Source: Christensenella sp. UBA6420 (GTDB lineage Bacteria > Bacillota > Clostridia > Christensenellales > DTU072). From it: a stretch of 11,092 bases of DNA. Under the pieces are notes generated by a model. That model did no database searches, was not told the DNA's origin, and saw nothing but the letters and a program-made list of their open reading frames with translations. Location: the NCBI GenBank assembly GCA_002439705.1, contig DJPE01000052.1:5687-16778 (forward strand). The letters run 5' to 3'. Below are positions 1 through 6,658 of this stretch, piece after piece. The position numbers and the translations under genes were made by a program. How positions within the stretch are numbered: the stretch's first letter is position 1; every line of letters begins with the position of its first letter.

Positions 1-368
1 TGACCCGCCGCGCCGATATTGAATAAGCCCGTCTTAAACGCGATAGCGACCGAAAGTCCGCACATAATAAGGGGGACTGCGTAGAATATCATATCGCCGA
101 GATTCGTTATTATGTATTTAGCCGAACCGCTCGCAAAAGGTCCGAGAATTATTATTCCCAAGCCCTGAAAAGCGTTGTTTATGCTTATATCTTTGGTAAT
201 TGCGGCTATAATGAGCATTACGATAAAGCCTACCAAAATACCCGCTACTATACAAACGAGCGACGAAATAACCGATTTCGTGCCGTCTTTTTTCATAAAC
301 AACAAGAATTTGGACTCTTGCAACAAGTCTGCGTTCGTCGCTTCTAAGGAGTTCTTTTTCTTACGCAT
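1..368 (-). CDS. ABC transporter permease (BMP/nucleoside importer class), 3' part off the left edge
   Basis: This is the inner-membrane channel subunit of the BMP-type importer encoded with it, likely moving nucleosides or related solutes into the cell. About 122 codons are visible. A basic cytoplasmic start (MRKKKNSLEA) is followed by about 20 more polar residues, then a hydrophobic segment at about residues 33-57 (SLVCIVAGILVGFIVMLIIA), a loop, and a second segment ending in GLSVAIAFKTGLFNIGAAG. That last stretch is the hallmark of the branched-chain/ribose/BMP permease family (BPD_transp_2). The ATG at 368-366 overlaps the end of the ATPase gene by 8 nt in another frame, so translation is probably coupled. 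The remaining membrane segments and a second permease, usual in such operons, would lie outside the window. The family call is firm; the substrate is inferred from the binding protein. Confidence 0.9.
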   Translation of the reverse strand, partial: MRKKKNSLEATNADLLQESKFLLFMKKDGTKSVISSLVCIVAGILVGFIVMLIIAAITKDISINNAFQGLGIIILGPFASGSAKYIITNLGDMIFYAVPLIMCGLSVAIAFKTGLFNIGAAG

Positions 369-2235
369 TTACTTTTTCCTCCTCTTCTTTCGTATCCATA
401 CGCTTTGCGCCCGCCATATAAAGACCGAGTTCCTGCACGGTAGTTTTCTTCGGGTCAAGCTCGCCTACGATTTCCCCCTCGTACATTACGAGAATTCTGT
501 CGGAAAGGTTCATTACTTCGTCGAGTTCCAACGATACGAGTAACACCGCCGCTCCTTCGTCACGGTCTTTGACTATCTGACTGTGGATATATTCTATCGC
601 GCCTACGTCGAGTCCGCGGGTGGGCTGTACCGCTATAAGCAATTTATGCGGTTTGTCCATTTCTCTCGCGACTATAGCCTTTTGCTGATTGCCGCCCGAC
701 ATGGAACGAGCTATCGTCACAGAACCCTGTCCGCTTCTTACGTCGAACTTATCTATAAGCTCGTCGGAATACTTTCTTACTTCGTTGAACTTGATAAAAC
801 CGTTTTTCTGGAACTGCGGTTCCCAATAACGTTGCAAAACCATATTCTGTTCCAAAGTGTAGTCCAAGACCAAACCGTGTTTATGCCTGTCTTCGGGAAT
901 GTGACTAATTCCGTCTTTGCTTCTCGTCCTTATCGTAGCTTTCGTAATATCTTTGCCGTCAAGAGTAATTCTTCCCTTTACGTCGGCATTGACGTCGACG
1001 GCGGCTTGTTTTTCCTTATCGAACTTCAAAACAATCTTATTCCATAACGCTACGCTCTTAGTAGCTATGCTTTCGCCTACTCGTTTCCACCATTCGACGA
1101 AATTCTTTCCGAAAGTCTTAAAACCGTAAACTATCTTTTCACCCGTTTGAACGAAAAATGCTTTCGCTCTTTCTTCCTTTTTATATTCGGAAAGTTTCTT
1201 CCACTGCGGTTTCTCTTCTGCGGTTTCTTCTTCTTTCTCTTCTACGTTAGGAGCGAGCTTTTCAAGTCCGGTGAGTCCGTAAACGAGTTCGGTTTGTCCG
1301 TTCCCGTCGATACCCGCTATACAAACGATTTCTCCCGCTCTTACCTGAAAACTTACGTCTTTTACTGCGTATTTTTTATGTACCTTACTGTTGACGTAAA
1401 GGTGCTGAACGTCAAGTACGACGTCTTTCGGCTGAGCCGCTTCTTTGTCCACGGCGAACTTAACCTGTCTGCCTACCATCATGTTGGACAACTCTTCTTT
1501 CGTCGTGTCCTTAATATCGACCGTACCTATATACTTACCTTTACGGAGTACGGTACATCTGTCGGCTACCGCCATGATTTCGTTAAGTTTATGCGTAATG
1601 AACAATATTGATTTGCCTTCTTTCGCAAGGTTACGCATAATTACCATAAGTTCTTCGATTTCCTGCGGAGTAAGTACCGCGGTAGGTTCGTCGAAAATAA
1701 GGATTTCGTTATCCCTGTAAAGCATTTTCAATATTTCGGTACGCTGCTGCATACCTACGGTAATATCGTCTATCGTAGCGTCGGGGTCAACGTTAAGTCC
1801 GTACTTTTCGCTTAACGCCATAACCTTGTTACGGGCTTCTTTTTTGAGAATAACGTTTAATTTTGTGGTTTCCGCGCCGAGAATAATGTTTTCCAGAACG
1901 GTAAAACATTCTACGAGCTTAAAATGCTGATGCACCATACCTATTCCGAGAGCGGTCGCGTCGTTAGGGTCTTTTATCTTAACTTCTTGTCCGTCTTTTT
2001 TAATAACGCCTGCGTCGGGCTGGTACAAACCGAACAAAACGCTCATAAGCGTGGACTTACCGGCTCCGTTTTCGCCGAGCAAAGCGTGAATTTCGCCTTT
2101 ACGAAGCTGTAACGTTATATCGTCGTTTGCCTTAATACCGGGGAATTCCTTCGTAATATGGCACATTTCGATTACGTATTGAGAATCGGGAACGGTCCGT
2201 TCGACTGCCGTAGCGGCTTCCGTTTTTTCAACCAT
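361..2235 (-). CDS. Double-domain ABC importer ATPase (nucleoside/BMP class) with large insertion in the second domain
   Basis: This is the cytoplasmic ATPase powering the adjacent importer (YufO/NupO and sugar-importer ATPase type, two fused nucleotide-binding domains). Domain 1 is complete: Walker A GENGAGKS at residues 54-61, Q-loop Gln103, signature TVGMQQR at about 159-165, Walker B ILIFDE at 178-183 and H-loop His215. Domain 2 has the degenerate P-loop GIDGNGQTE (308-316) that lacks the lysine, the signature SGGNQQK and LLIAVQPTRGLDVGA in place of a standard Walker B, as usual in this class. At 624 residues it is about 100 longer than the typical 500-520. The excess lies at about residues 326-419, between the degenerate P-loop and GRITLDGKDIT. 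The ATG at 2235 follows AGGAG with good spacing. The gene lies 129 nt downstream of the binding protein, beyond a terminator-like hairpin, and overlaps the permease start by 8 nt. Confidence 0.95.
   Translation of the reverse strand: MVEKTEAATAVERTVPDSQYVIEMCHITKEFPGIKANDDITLQLRKGEIHALLGENGAGKSTLMSVLFGLYQPDAGVIKKDGQEVKIKDPNDATALGIGMVHQHFKLVECFTVLENIILGAETTKLNVILKKEARNKVMALSEKYGLNVDPDATIDDITVGMQQRTEILKMLYRDNEILIFDEPTAVLTPQEIEELMVIMRNLAKEGKSILFITHKLNEIMAVADRCTVLRKGKYIGTVDIKDTTKEELSNMMVGRQVKFAVDKEAAQPKDVVLDVQHLYVNSKVHKKYAVKDVSFQVRAGEIVCIAGIDGNGQTELVYGLTGLEKLAPNVEEKEEETAEEKPQWKKLSEYKKEERAKAFFVQTGEKIVYGFKTFGKNFVEWWKRVGESIATKSVALWNKIVLKFDKEKQAAVDVNADVKGRITLDGKDITKATIRTRSKDGISHIPEDRHKHGLVLDYTLEQNMVLQRYWEPQFQKNGFIKFNEVRKYSDELIDKFDVRSGQGSVTIARSMSGGNQQKAIVAREMDKPHKLLIAVQPTRGLDVGAIEYIHSQIVKDRDEGAAVLLVSLELDEVMNLSDRILVMYEGEIVGELDPKKTTVQELGLYMAGAKRMDTKEEEEKVNA
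979..1260 (-). other. Extra segment of about 94 residues inside the second ATPase domain
   Basis: This stretch codes for residues about 326-419 of the ATPase and has no counterpart in the usual family layout, where the degenerate P-loop helix leads almost directly to the GxIxLxGxDI strand. It opens with an acidic run (EEKEEETAEEKPQWKK) and continues as a basic, aromatic-rich stretch with the spacing of one or more amphipathic helices (FKTFGKNFVEWWKRVG, then ALWNKIVLKFDKEKQ). The reading frame is intact and codon use looks like the rest of the gene, so it is an in-frame insertion rather than a frameshift. The boundaries are judged by eye against remembered family sequences. A role in membrane or permease contact is only a guess. 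Confidence 0.7.
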
Positions 2236-2271
2236 AGTCTTTTACTCCTTCTTTTATGCGGAAAAACCTTC

Positions 2272-2325
2272 CTTTTTGTCGGTAACGATAAAAAATACGC
2301 CTATTTTACCCTTACCGACAAAAAG
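2272..2325 (-). repeat. 14-bp perfect inverted repeat, second hairpin between binding protein and ATPase genes
   Basis: The arms at 2272-2285 (CTTTTTGTCGGTAA) and 2312-2325 are perfect reverse complements separated by 26 nt. On the minus-strand transcript this stem begins within the U-rich tail of the terminator hairpin just upstream and shares 3 nt with its stem (2323-2325), so the two structures compete slightly at the junction. It may protect the 3' end of the binding-protein mRNA, or it may modulate read-through into the ATPase. Its role is inferred; the repeat itself is directly visible. Confidence 0.75.
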
Positions 2326-2347
2326 AAAGGACGCAAGGTCCTTTCTT
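2321..2347 (-). terminator. Intergenic terminator/attenuator between binding protein and ATPase genes
   Basis: On the minus strand, 17 nt after the binding-protein stop, a 10-bp stem (arms 2338-2347 and 2323-2332, core GAAAGGAC/GTCCTTTC) with a 5-nt loop runs into a U-rich stretch (CUUUCUUUUUG). This fits a partial rho-independent terminator. In ABC importer operons such an element commonly keeps binding-protein mRNA in excess over ATPase and permease mRNA. The ATPase has no clear promoter of its own in the gap, so read-through is expected. Confidence 0.75.
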
Positions 2348-2364
2348 CTGTCGAAAATTAATTA

Positions 2365-3483
2365 TTATTCGAATATGATGGTAACATTGCTGTCGGCAAA
2401 CTTAGCGGTCCACCAATCAGCGGAGTTAACGCCCTTGTCCTTTCCGTCAACAACGTTGGATACGTCTGAGTCAACGGTTCTGGTTCCGGTTTTGATTTCG
2501 TTGAACAAAGTGTTGTAAGCTTCAACGGTGAAGTTGGTCATTCTCCAGCTTTCTTTAGCGGTGGGAAGACCGGTAGCGTCGTCGGAAGCTCCGAGATTGC
2601 TTGCCTTGTCAGCGAGTTTTGCGTCCCATTCTCCCGCGTAATATTCGCCGAGAATTTTCTGAACGGAAACAGCCAAACCTTTAACTGCGCTGGTAATAAC
2701 TCTGTCGCTTTCTTTCGCCTGGTCAACGTCAACGCCGATTATTTTACCGTTTTCGGTAAGTTCGGCTGCCGCCTTAACGCTCTGAAGCATAGATCCGCCA
2801 CAAGAAAAGATTACTTGAGTTTCTTCGTCATACCACTTTGTCATTTGCGCCTGAAGTTCCGGAGAAGAAGAGAACCCGGAACCGTGTTGGAAGCTTAATT
2901 TAACTTCTACGGTCTTGTTGAGTTCTTTCGCAGCTGCGTTTGCGCCCTGAGCATAGCCGTAAGCGAAACGGTTACAAGCGGGGTTGGAACCGCCGCCGCC
3001 GAAAGTTCCGCCCAATTTGGTGTAACCTTCTTTAACAGCAGCATAACCAGCCATGTAGCCGGATTCTTCTTCCTTATATACTACTGCGGTAACGTTCTTT
3101 AAACCCATTACAGATCCGTCAACGAATATGAACTTAACTTCGGGACTTTCCTTAGCTACGGTTTCCATAGCACCTGCCTGCAAGAATCCGGCAGCTATTA
3201 CAACCTTAGCCCCGTTTTTGATAGCCTGACGCATAGCGGCTACACGGTCGTTATCGGTAGCGTCGGAAGCGTTAGCGGGCTGATAGTACTTGTAGGTCTT
3301 TCCGTTAGCTTCGGCGTAAGCCTTAGCTCCTTCCCAAGTACCCTGGTTGAATCCGCCGTCCATCAACTGACCTACGTCGGTAACAACCGCGATTTCGTAA
3401 GTTTCGTTACTGCAAGCGGTAAGGCAAGCTACGCAAGCAACTACGAAAACTACGCAAAGCAAAGCAATTAAAACTTTCTTCAT
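2365..3483 (-). CDS. BMP-family substrate-binding lipoprotein (PnrA-like nucleoside binder)
   Basis: This is the extracytoplasmic receptor of the importer, anchored to the membrane by a lipid and delivering solute to the permease. The precursor has a basic start (MKK), a hydrophobic stretch and the lipobox LTAC at residues 21-24, so Cys24 should be the lipidated residue. Family landmarks follow: IAVVTDVGQLMDGGFNQGTWEG (about 31-52), GAKVVIAAGF (91-100), FIFVDGS (118-124), the glycine-rich GGTFGGGGSNPACNRFAYGYAQG region (158-180) and IIGVDVDQ (248-255). Characterised members (Treponema PnrA, Borrelia BmpA relatives) bind purine nucleosides, which is the likely substrate class here but is not proven. 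The 372-residue length is normal. The ATG at 3483 follows AAGGAG. It is the first gene of the operon, read from a consensus promoter. Confidence 0.95.
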   Translation of the reverse strand: MKKVLIALLCVVFVVACVACLTACSNETYEIAVVTDVGQLMDGGFNQGTWEGAKAYAEANGKTYKYYQPANASDATDNDRVAAMRQAIKNGAKVVIAAGFLQAGAMETVAKESPEVKFIFVDGSVMGLKNVTAVVYKEEESGYMAGYAAVKEGYTKLGGTFGGGGSNPACNRFAYGYAQGANAAAKELNKTVEVKLSFQHGSGFSSSPELQAQMTKWYDEETQVIFSCGGSMLQSVKAAAELTENGKIIGVDVDQAKESDRVITSAVKGLAVSVQKILGEYYAGEWDAKLADKASNLGASDDATGLPTAKESWRMTNFTVEAYNTLFNEIKTGTRTVDSDVSNVVDGKDKGVNSADWWTAKFADSNVTIIFE

Positions 3484-3585
3484 TTTTCTTCTCCTTATAA
3501 GAATTTAGTTTATTTAGTAATGCGTTTTCACGCACGACCATCGTGTTAATTCGGGAGTTTTTATAGAATCCCCCCCCTTTTCTTC
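3484..3585 (-). other. 5' leader of the importer operon with G8 tract and tandem small hairpins
   Basis: This is the roughly 100-nt untranslated leader between the predicted start of transcription (near 3585) and the binding-protein ATG. It holds a run of eight G (plus-strand C at 3570-3577) about 8-15 nt after the transcription start, and a CACGA/TCGTG stem with a 3-nt loop (3533-3545). A GCGT-GAAA-ACGC tetraloop hairpin follows (3522-3533), sharing one base with it. I do not recognise a purine riboswitch or any other known aptamer. The AAGGAG ribosome binding site lies just before the ATG. Confidence 0.5.
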
Positions 3586-3591
3586 ACATAA

Positions 3592-3620
3592 ATTATAATT
3601 CATTTAAGGTATGCTGTCAA
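3592..3620 (-). promoter_or_regulatory. Perfect-consensus sigma-A promoter for the nucleoside importer operon
   Basis: On the minus strand a -35 TTGACA (3615-3620) and a -10 TATAAT (3592-3597) are separated by exactly 17 nt. Both hexamers match consensus at every position. Transcription should begin near 3585, about 100 nt before the binding-protein ATG. AT-rich sequence upstream (3630-3670) could act as an UP element. Confidence 0.9.
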
Positions 3621-3678
3621 TACCCAATCTAAAGCTATTATATTAAAATATTTATTTAATAATATTTGTTCCGGCGTA

Positions 3679-3707
3679 TTGATTTCGGCGAACGTAAGTG
3701 GTAGAAT
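3679..3707 (+). promoter_or_regulatory. Promoter of the acetyltransferase gene
   Basis: TTGATT (3679-3684) and TAGAAT (3702-3707) lie 17 nt apart and give a start of transcription near 3714. This places the upstream in-frame TTG at 3679 inside the -35 box, so it cannot be the start codon and the ATG at 3742 is preferred. The promoter is divergent from the importer promoter, with 58 nt between the two -35 boxes. Confidence 0.75.
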
Positions 3708-3741
3708 AAGTTTGGATTTTTCATTCGGAAGGTTACTTTTT

Positions 3742-4488
3742 ATGGATGACAACAAAAAACTTTTAACAAAAATACAAGTCCTTTTCGACGAAGGACTCGA
3801 CGCAAAAAACATGCTGAAAGTGATGAAACTTATCGGCGCGGACGGTTTCGACGAAGATTATATCCGCTCTTTCAGACTTTGGAGCGACACGATGCCCCGC
3901 TCGGACGAATTTCCTTACACCGAAGAGCAACGTTACTACCATATTCTTTGGGAAGTAATCGACAGAGTTCCTATCGGAATAAACATAGATTTTGCCGTTC
4001 CTTTCCGCAGAATGATAGCGAAAAAACTCTTCAAACGCTGCGGAAAAGGTTTTATCGCCAACGAAGGTTGCCGTTTCAACTACGGACACCTTATCGAAGT
4101 CGGCGATAACGTCACCTGGAACCATTGCTGCTATATCGACAGTAAAGGCGGCGTAACGTTCAAAGACTATTCCATGATTACCGAATACTGCAAGATATTC
4201 TCTCACGGACACTCCGAAAGCGACCACATGGCTCGCACTTACAAACCCGTCGTAATCGGCGAATACGCAAAAATTTATACCGCAAGCACCATTCTCCCCG
4301 GCGTAACGGTCGGCAAAGGCGGCATTGCCGCTACCGGAAGTATCGTGACAAAAGATATCCCCGACTTCACGGTAGTGGCGGGTATCCCCGCAAAGATAAT
4401 GAGAGAACGCCACACCGAAGGAAAAAATCCCGAAGAATTTAATCATTACACTATGAAAAACAAACTCTATCAGGATAGCGAAGACTAA
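3742..4488 (+). CDS. Left-handed beta-helix O-acetyltransferase (LacA/maltose acetyltransferase-like)
   Basis: This is a probable cytoplasmic acetyl-CoA-dependent O-acetyltransferase; the acceptor is unknown but is probably a sugar or glycan precursor. The 248-residue protein has a charged N-terminal region of about 100 residues without a recognised domain. Hexapeptide-repeat coils follow from about 103 to 220, including VIGEYAKIYTASTILPGVTVGKGG, then the family signature TGSIVTKDIPDFTVVAGIPAKIMRER (198-223). His155/His157 in FSHGHSES sit where the catalytic histidine of LacA-type enzymes lies. The ATG at 3742 is chosen because GGAAGG lies about 9 nt upstream and the only upstream alternative falls in the promoter. 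It is a single-gene unit, divergent from the importer and convergent with the symporter, ending at a shared terminator. The N-terminal region is longer than in LacA, so the exact acceptor class cannot be named. Confidence 0.88.
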   Translation: MDDNKKLLTKIQVLFDEGLDAKNMLKVMKLIGADGFDEDYIRSFRLWSDTMPRSDEFPYTEEQRYYHILWEVIDRVPIGINIDFAVPFRRMIAKKLFKRCGKGFIANEGCRFNYGHLIEVGDNVTWNHCCYIDSKGGVTFKDYSMITEYCKIFSHGHSESDHMARTYKPVVIGEYAKIYTASTILPGVTVGKGGIAATGSIVTKDIPDFTVVAGIPAKIMRERHTEGKNPEEFNHYTMKNKLYQDSED

Positions 4489-4523
4489 ATGGTTTTTTCC
4501 TTTTCTCATTTAATTTACGCATG

Positions 4524-4557
4524 AAAAACGCTCCGATTTCTCGGAGCGTTAATTTTT
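4524..4557. terminator. Bidirectional rho-independent terminator
   Basis: A perfect 10-bp stem AACGCTCCGA/TCGGAGCGTT (4527-4536 and 4541-4550) has a 4-nt loop. It is followed on the plus strand by AATTTTT and on the minus strand by a run of five T. It sits 38 nt after the acetyltransferase stop and 25 nt after the convergent symporter stop, so it serves both genes. Confidence 0.92.
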
Positions 4558-4575
4558 ATCGGATCGATTTACCGA

Positions 4576-6399
4576 TTATTTGTTCTCTTCGTCGGTTTCG
4601 TTCTCGACGATTTCTTCGGTAAACTCGGCAAATTCGGTTCCGTCGGAAGTGGAAACGGAAGATACTACGGGTTGAGTAGTTACCTTAAAGCAAAGTTCGG
4701 TTTGCAATTTTTCCATTTCCGCGCGTTCTTCGTCGGTGAGTTCGTCCAAAGTGCCATTGTGCATATGGTCGAGATAATACTTAACTCTTTTAAGTTTCTG
4801 CGAAGTCACTTTGTACTGGAACGAAGCGAACAAAGCTACCGAGATAAGTACCGCGATGGCTATACCCATAAGTAAACGTATGGTAAGCAAGACTTTCGCC
4901 ACGTTGTCGGCGGCGGCGGTTACTTCCGCCACGGTCATAGTCTTCGTGCTGGGGTCTGCAAGGTTCATTTCGGTAAGATGTTCGCTTATAGCTACGGCGT
5001 GATTTCTTATCGCGTCGCCGATTTGGAGAGACGTTATTGCGTCGAAAGCGGAACTCGTTCCGTTTACTTTGTTTATATCCTGATAAGCCTTGAATACGTT
5101 AATATACTGGTCGTAACCTACTCCGGAAAGAACCCATCCGATAATTCCTACGCCCAAAGCTCCGCTGACTTTTCTTACGAGAGTCATTATACCGGAATAG
5201 TTGCCGGTGGGGCGTTCTCCGGTGGCGAGTTCCACCACGTCGAGAGTATCGGGGAATACCATCCAGGGTACCATCTGAGCTCCGCCGAAGCCCAAGCCCA
5301 TAATGAACGCAACTATCGGTATTACGATAGGCGGACACCATTGCGGGTCGAGCACTGCAAGCAAGATACCGCCGATTATGTAGAAAGGTAAACCTACGCG
5401 GAAAGCGAACGCTTTACCCTTTTTGTCTATAAGGACTCTTACGAGCGGGAAAGCGCATACCGCAGCTACCATCAAAGGAGCCACTATAAACATAGAGCCG
5501 AATTGCATCTGGATAAATCCAAGGTCCAGAACGACGCCTTTCCAAACATGGGTAGCGTAATACGCCGCCAAAGCCGAAAGCATATCCATACAAGTGAACG
5601 CCGAAACGTACATAATTATATGCCAACGATAGGATTTGTTTTTGAAAGGTTTGACGTAGCCTTTGAAGAATTCCTTAATATCGAACTTCTTTTTAGGACC
5701 GGTTTCGGTAATACGTTCTTTCGTGAAAAGACCCGTGCAGATAAGTCCGCCGCCGAAAAGCGTACCGAATACGGCTACCATAATAAGCCAGAACGCCGTG
5801 GAAGACATTTTGCCTTCGTTGAGTTGACCGAGTAAAAGAAGCGGAATTACGTAAGCGAGACCTGCCGCTACCGCACTGAAAACGAGTTTAACCGTGTTCG
5901 CACTGTTACGTTCTTCAAACGAAGGAGAAATATCGCTCGCCATTGACGTATACGGAACCTGCGTAAGCGTGGAGCAAGTATTCCATACCATATAGAATAT
6001 GAGTACGTAAGCGACCATACCCGCCTGCGACGTGATGCCCCAATCTCTTATCGGAGCGAATAATAACAATAACGCTATGATAAGTAAAAATCCCCCGACA
6101 AACATATAAGGTTTGCGACGACCGTACTTACTTCTCGTATTGTCGGTGATGTGTCCCATAACGGGGTCGGTAATTGCGTCCCAGATTTTAGAAATCATCA
6201 TTACGGTAGACGCGCTTGCCGCGTATATCTTCAAATGGTCGGTCATGTAGTTGAGCATAACGCAGCTCATAAGAGCCACGCCGCCGCCGTCCATGAGAGC
6301 GCCCATACCGTAGAAGATTTTTTCTTTCAACGGAACCCTTTCGTTTTCGGGAATCTGTTGCTTTGCAGGAACAGCCTGCGCCAAATCTTTCTCTTCCAA
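4576..6399 (-). CDS. GPH-family cation:sugar symporter (MelB/XynP-like, MFS fold)
   Basis: This is an inner-membrane secondary transporter of the glycoside-pentoside-hexuronide:cation family, importing a glycoside, pentoside or hexuronide with Na+ or H+. The family signature is clear in SKIWDAITDPVMGHITDNTR (residues 70-89), followed by GRRKPYMF, where Asp74, Asp78 and Asp86 match the cation/substrate-site acidic residues of MelB-type proteins. The second signature is PDTLDVVELATGERPTGNYSG (383-403). About twelve hydrophobic segments are visible. The 607 residues exceed the usual 450-480: a polar outer segment of about 75 residues (427-500) lies before the last membrane segment, and an acidic cytoplasmic tail of about 80 residues ends in EENETDEENK-like sequence. 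The start is TTG at 6399, because AAAGGAG lies 7 nt upstream and no ATG occurs before residue 32, inside the first membrane region. No sugar-degrading enzyme is adjacent, so the substrate is unknown. Confidence 0.93.
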   Translation of the reverse strand: MEEKDLAQAVPAKQQIPENERVPLKEKIFYGMGALMDGGGVALMSCVMLNYMTDHLKIYAASASTVMMISKIWDAITDPVMGHITDNTRSKYGRRKPYMFVGGFLLIIALLLLFAPIRDWGITSQAGMVAYVLIFYMVWNTCSTLTQVPYTSMASDISPSFEERNSANTVKLVFSAVAAGLAYVIPLLLLGQLNEGKMSSTAFWLIMVAVFGTLFGGGLICTGLFTKERITETGPKKKFDIKEFFKGYVKPFKNKSYRWHIIMYVSAFTCMDMLSALAAYYATHVWKGVVLDLGFIQMQFGSMFIVAPLMVAAVCAFPLVRVLIDKKGKAFAFRVGLPFYIIGGILLAVLDPQWCPPIVIPIVAFIMGLGFGGAQMVPWMVFPDTLDVVELATGERPTGNYSGIMTLVRKVSGALGVGIIGWVLSGVGYDQYINVFKAYQDINKVNGTSSAFDAITSLQIGDAIRNHAVAISEHLTEMNLADPSTKTMTVAEVTAAADNVAKVLLTIRLLMGIAIAVLISVALFASFQYKVTSQKLKRVKYYLDHMHNGTLDELTDEERAEMEKLQTELCFKVTTQPVVSSVSTSDGTEFAEFTEEIVENETDEENK

Positions 6400-6406
6400 A
6401 ATAGCT

Positions 6407-6413
6407 CTCCTTT
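6407..6413 (-). promoter_or_regulatory. Ribosome binding site supporting a TTG start of the symporter
   Basis: AAAGGAG on the minus strand ends 7 nt before TTG at 6399-6397. The ideal spacing and the absence of a nearby ATG or GTG in frame make TTG the start codon. Confidence 0.85.
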
Positions 6414-6464
6414 AATATTTCCGATTGTATTCGGTTATAATAAGATAAAAATTATCCACGAAAC

Positions 6465-6493
6465 AGTATATCACAAAAATATTTCTTTGACAA
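6465..6493 (-). promoter_or_regulatory. Sigma-A promoter of the symporter gene
   Basis: On the minus strand TTGTCA (6488-6493) and TATACT (6465-6470) are 17 nt apart, giving transcription from about 6458 and a leader of about 60 nt. I see no clear operator palindrome overlapping it. Confidence 0.8.
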
Positions 6494-6619
6494 TACCGAA
6501 ATTCCAACAAATTACCGTTTTTTACGACGCCTTTCCCTACGATTTTTCTTCATTCGCATATACTTACTTCCCTATCATTCTACCTATATGCTCTTTTCTC
6601 GAAAACTTAACTCAAACGC
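6494..6619. other. Intergenic stretch with no supported gene
   Basis: This AT-rich spacer lies between the symporter promoter and the tRNA promoter. It contains only a 15-codon, very basic open frame on the minus strand (6512-6559) that has no convincing ribosome binding site. I see no RNA gene or repeat in it. Confidence 0.6.
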
Positions 6620-6647
6620 TTGCAATTTATAAAAAATGTGATATTAT
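6620..6647 (+). promoter_or_regulatory. Promoter of the tRNA-Ala gene
   Basis: TTGCAA (6620-6625) and TATTAT (6642-6647) are 16 nt apart. The expected start of transcription, about 6654, is only a few bases before the mature tRNA 5' end at 6659, as is common for single bacterial tRNA genes. Confidence 0.7.
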
Positions 6648-6658
6648 ATTATGCGTAT

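Noticed and set aside
583..1611. Long open frames on the plus strand opposite the ATPase gene, and similar ones opposite other minus-strand genes.
   Set aside because: They mirror strongly supported genes, lack family motifs and ribosome binding sites, and their composition is what antisense reading of those genes would give.
3484..3585. Possible purine riboswitch in the leader of the nucleoside importer.
   Set aside because: I could not find the three-way junction or the conserved loop sequences of purine aptamers. Only small local hairpins are present.
3679..3741. An upstream TTG that would extend the acetyltransferase N-terminus by 21 residues.
   Set aside because: The TTG is the first half of the predicted -35 box, so it would not be transcribed. 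The ATG at 3742 has GGAAGG upstream and begins the family-like hydrophilic N-terminus.
6512..6559. A 15-codon minus-strand open frame coding for an extremely Arg/Lys-rich peptide upstream of the symporter.
   Set aside because: It lies upstream of the symporter promoter, so it is not a leader peptide of that gene. It has no convincing ribosome binding site, and a frame this short in AT-rich DNA can arise by chance.
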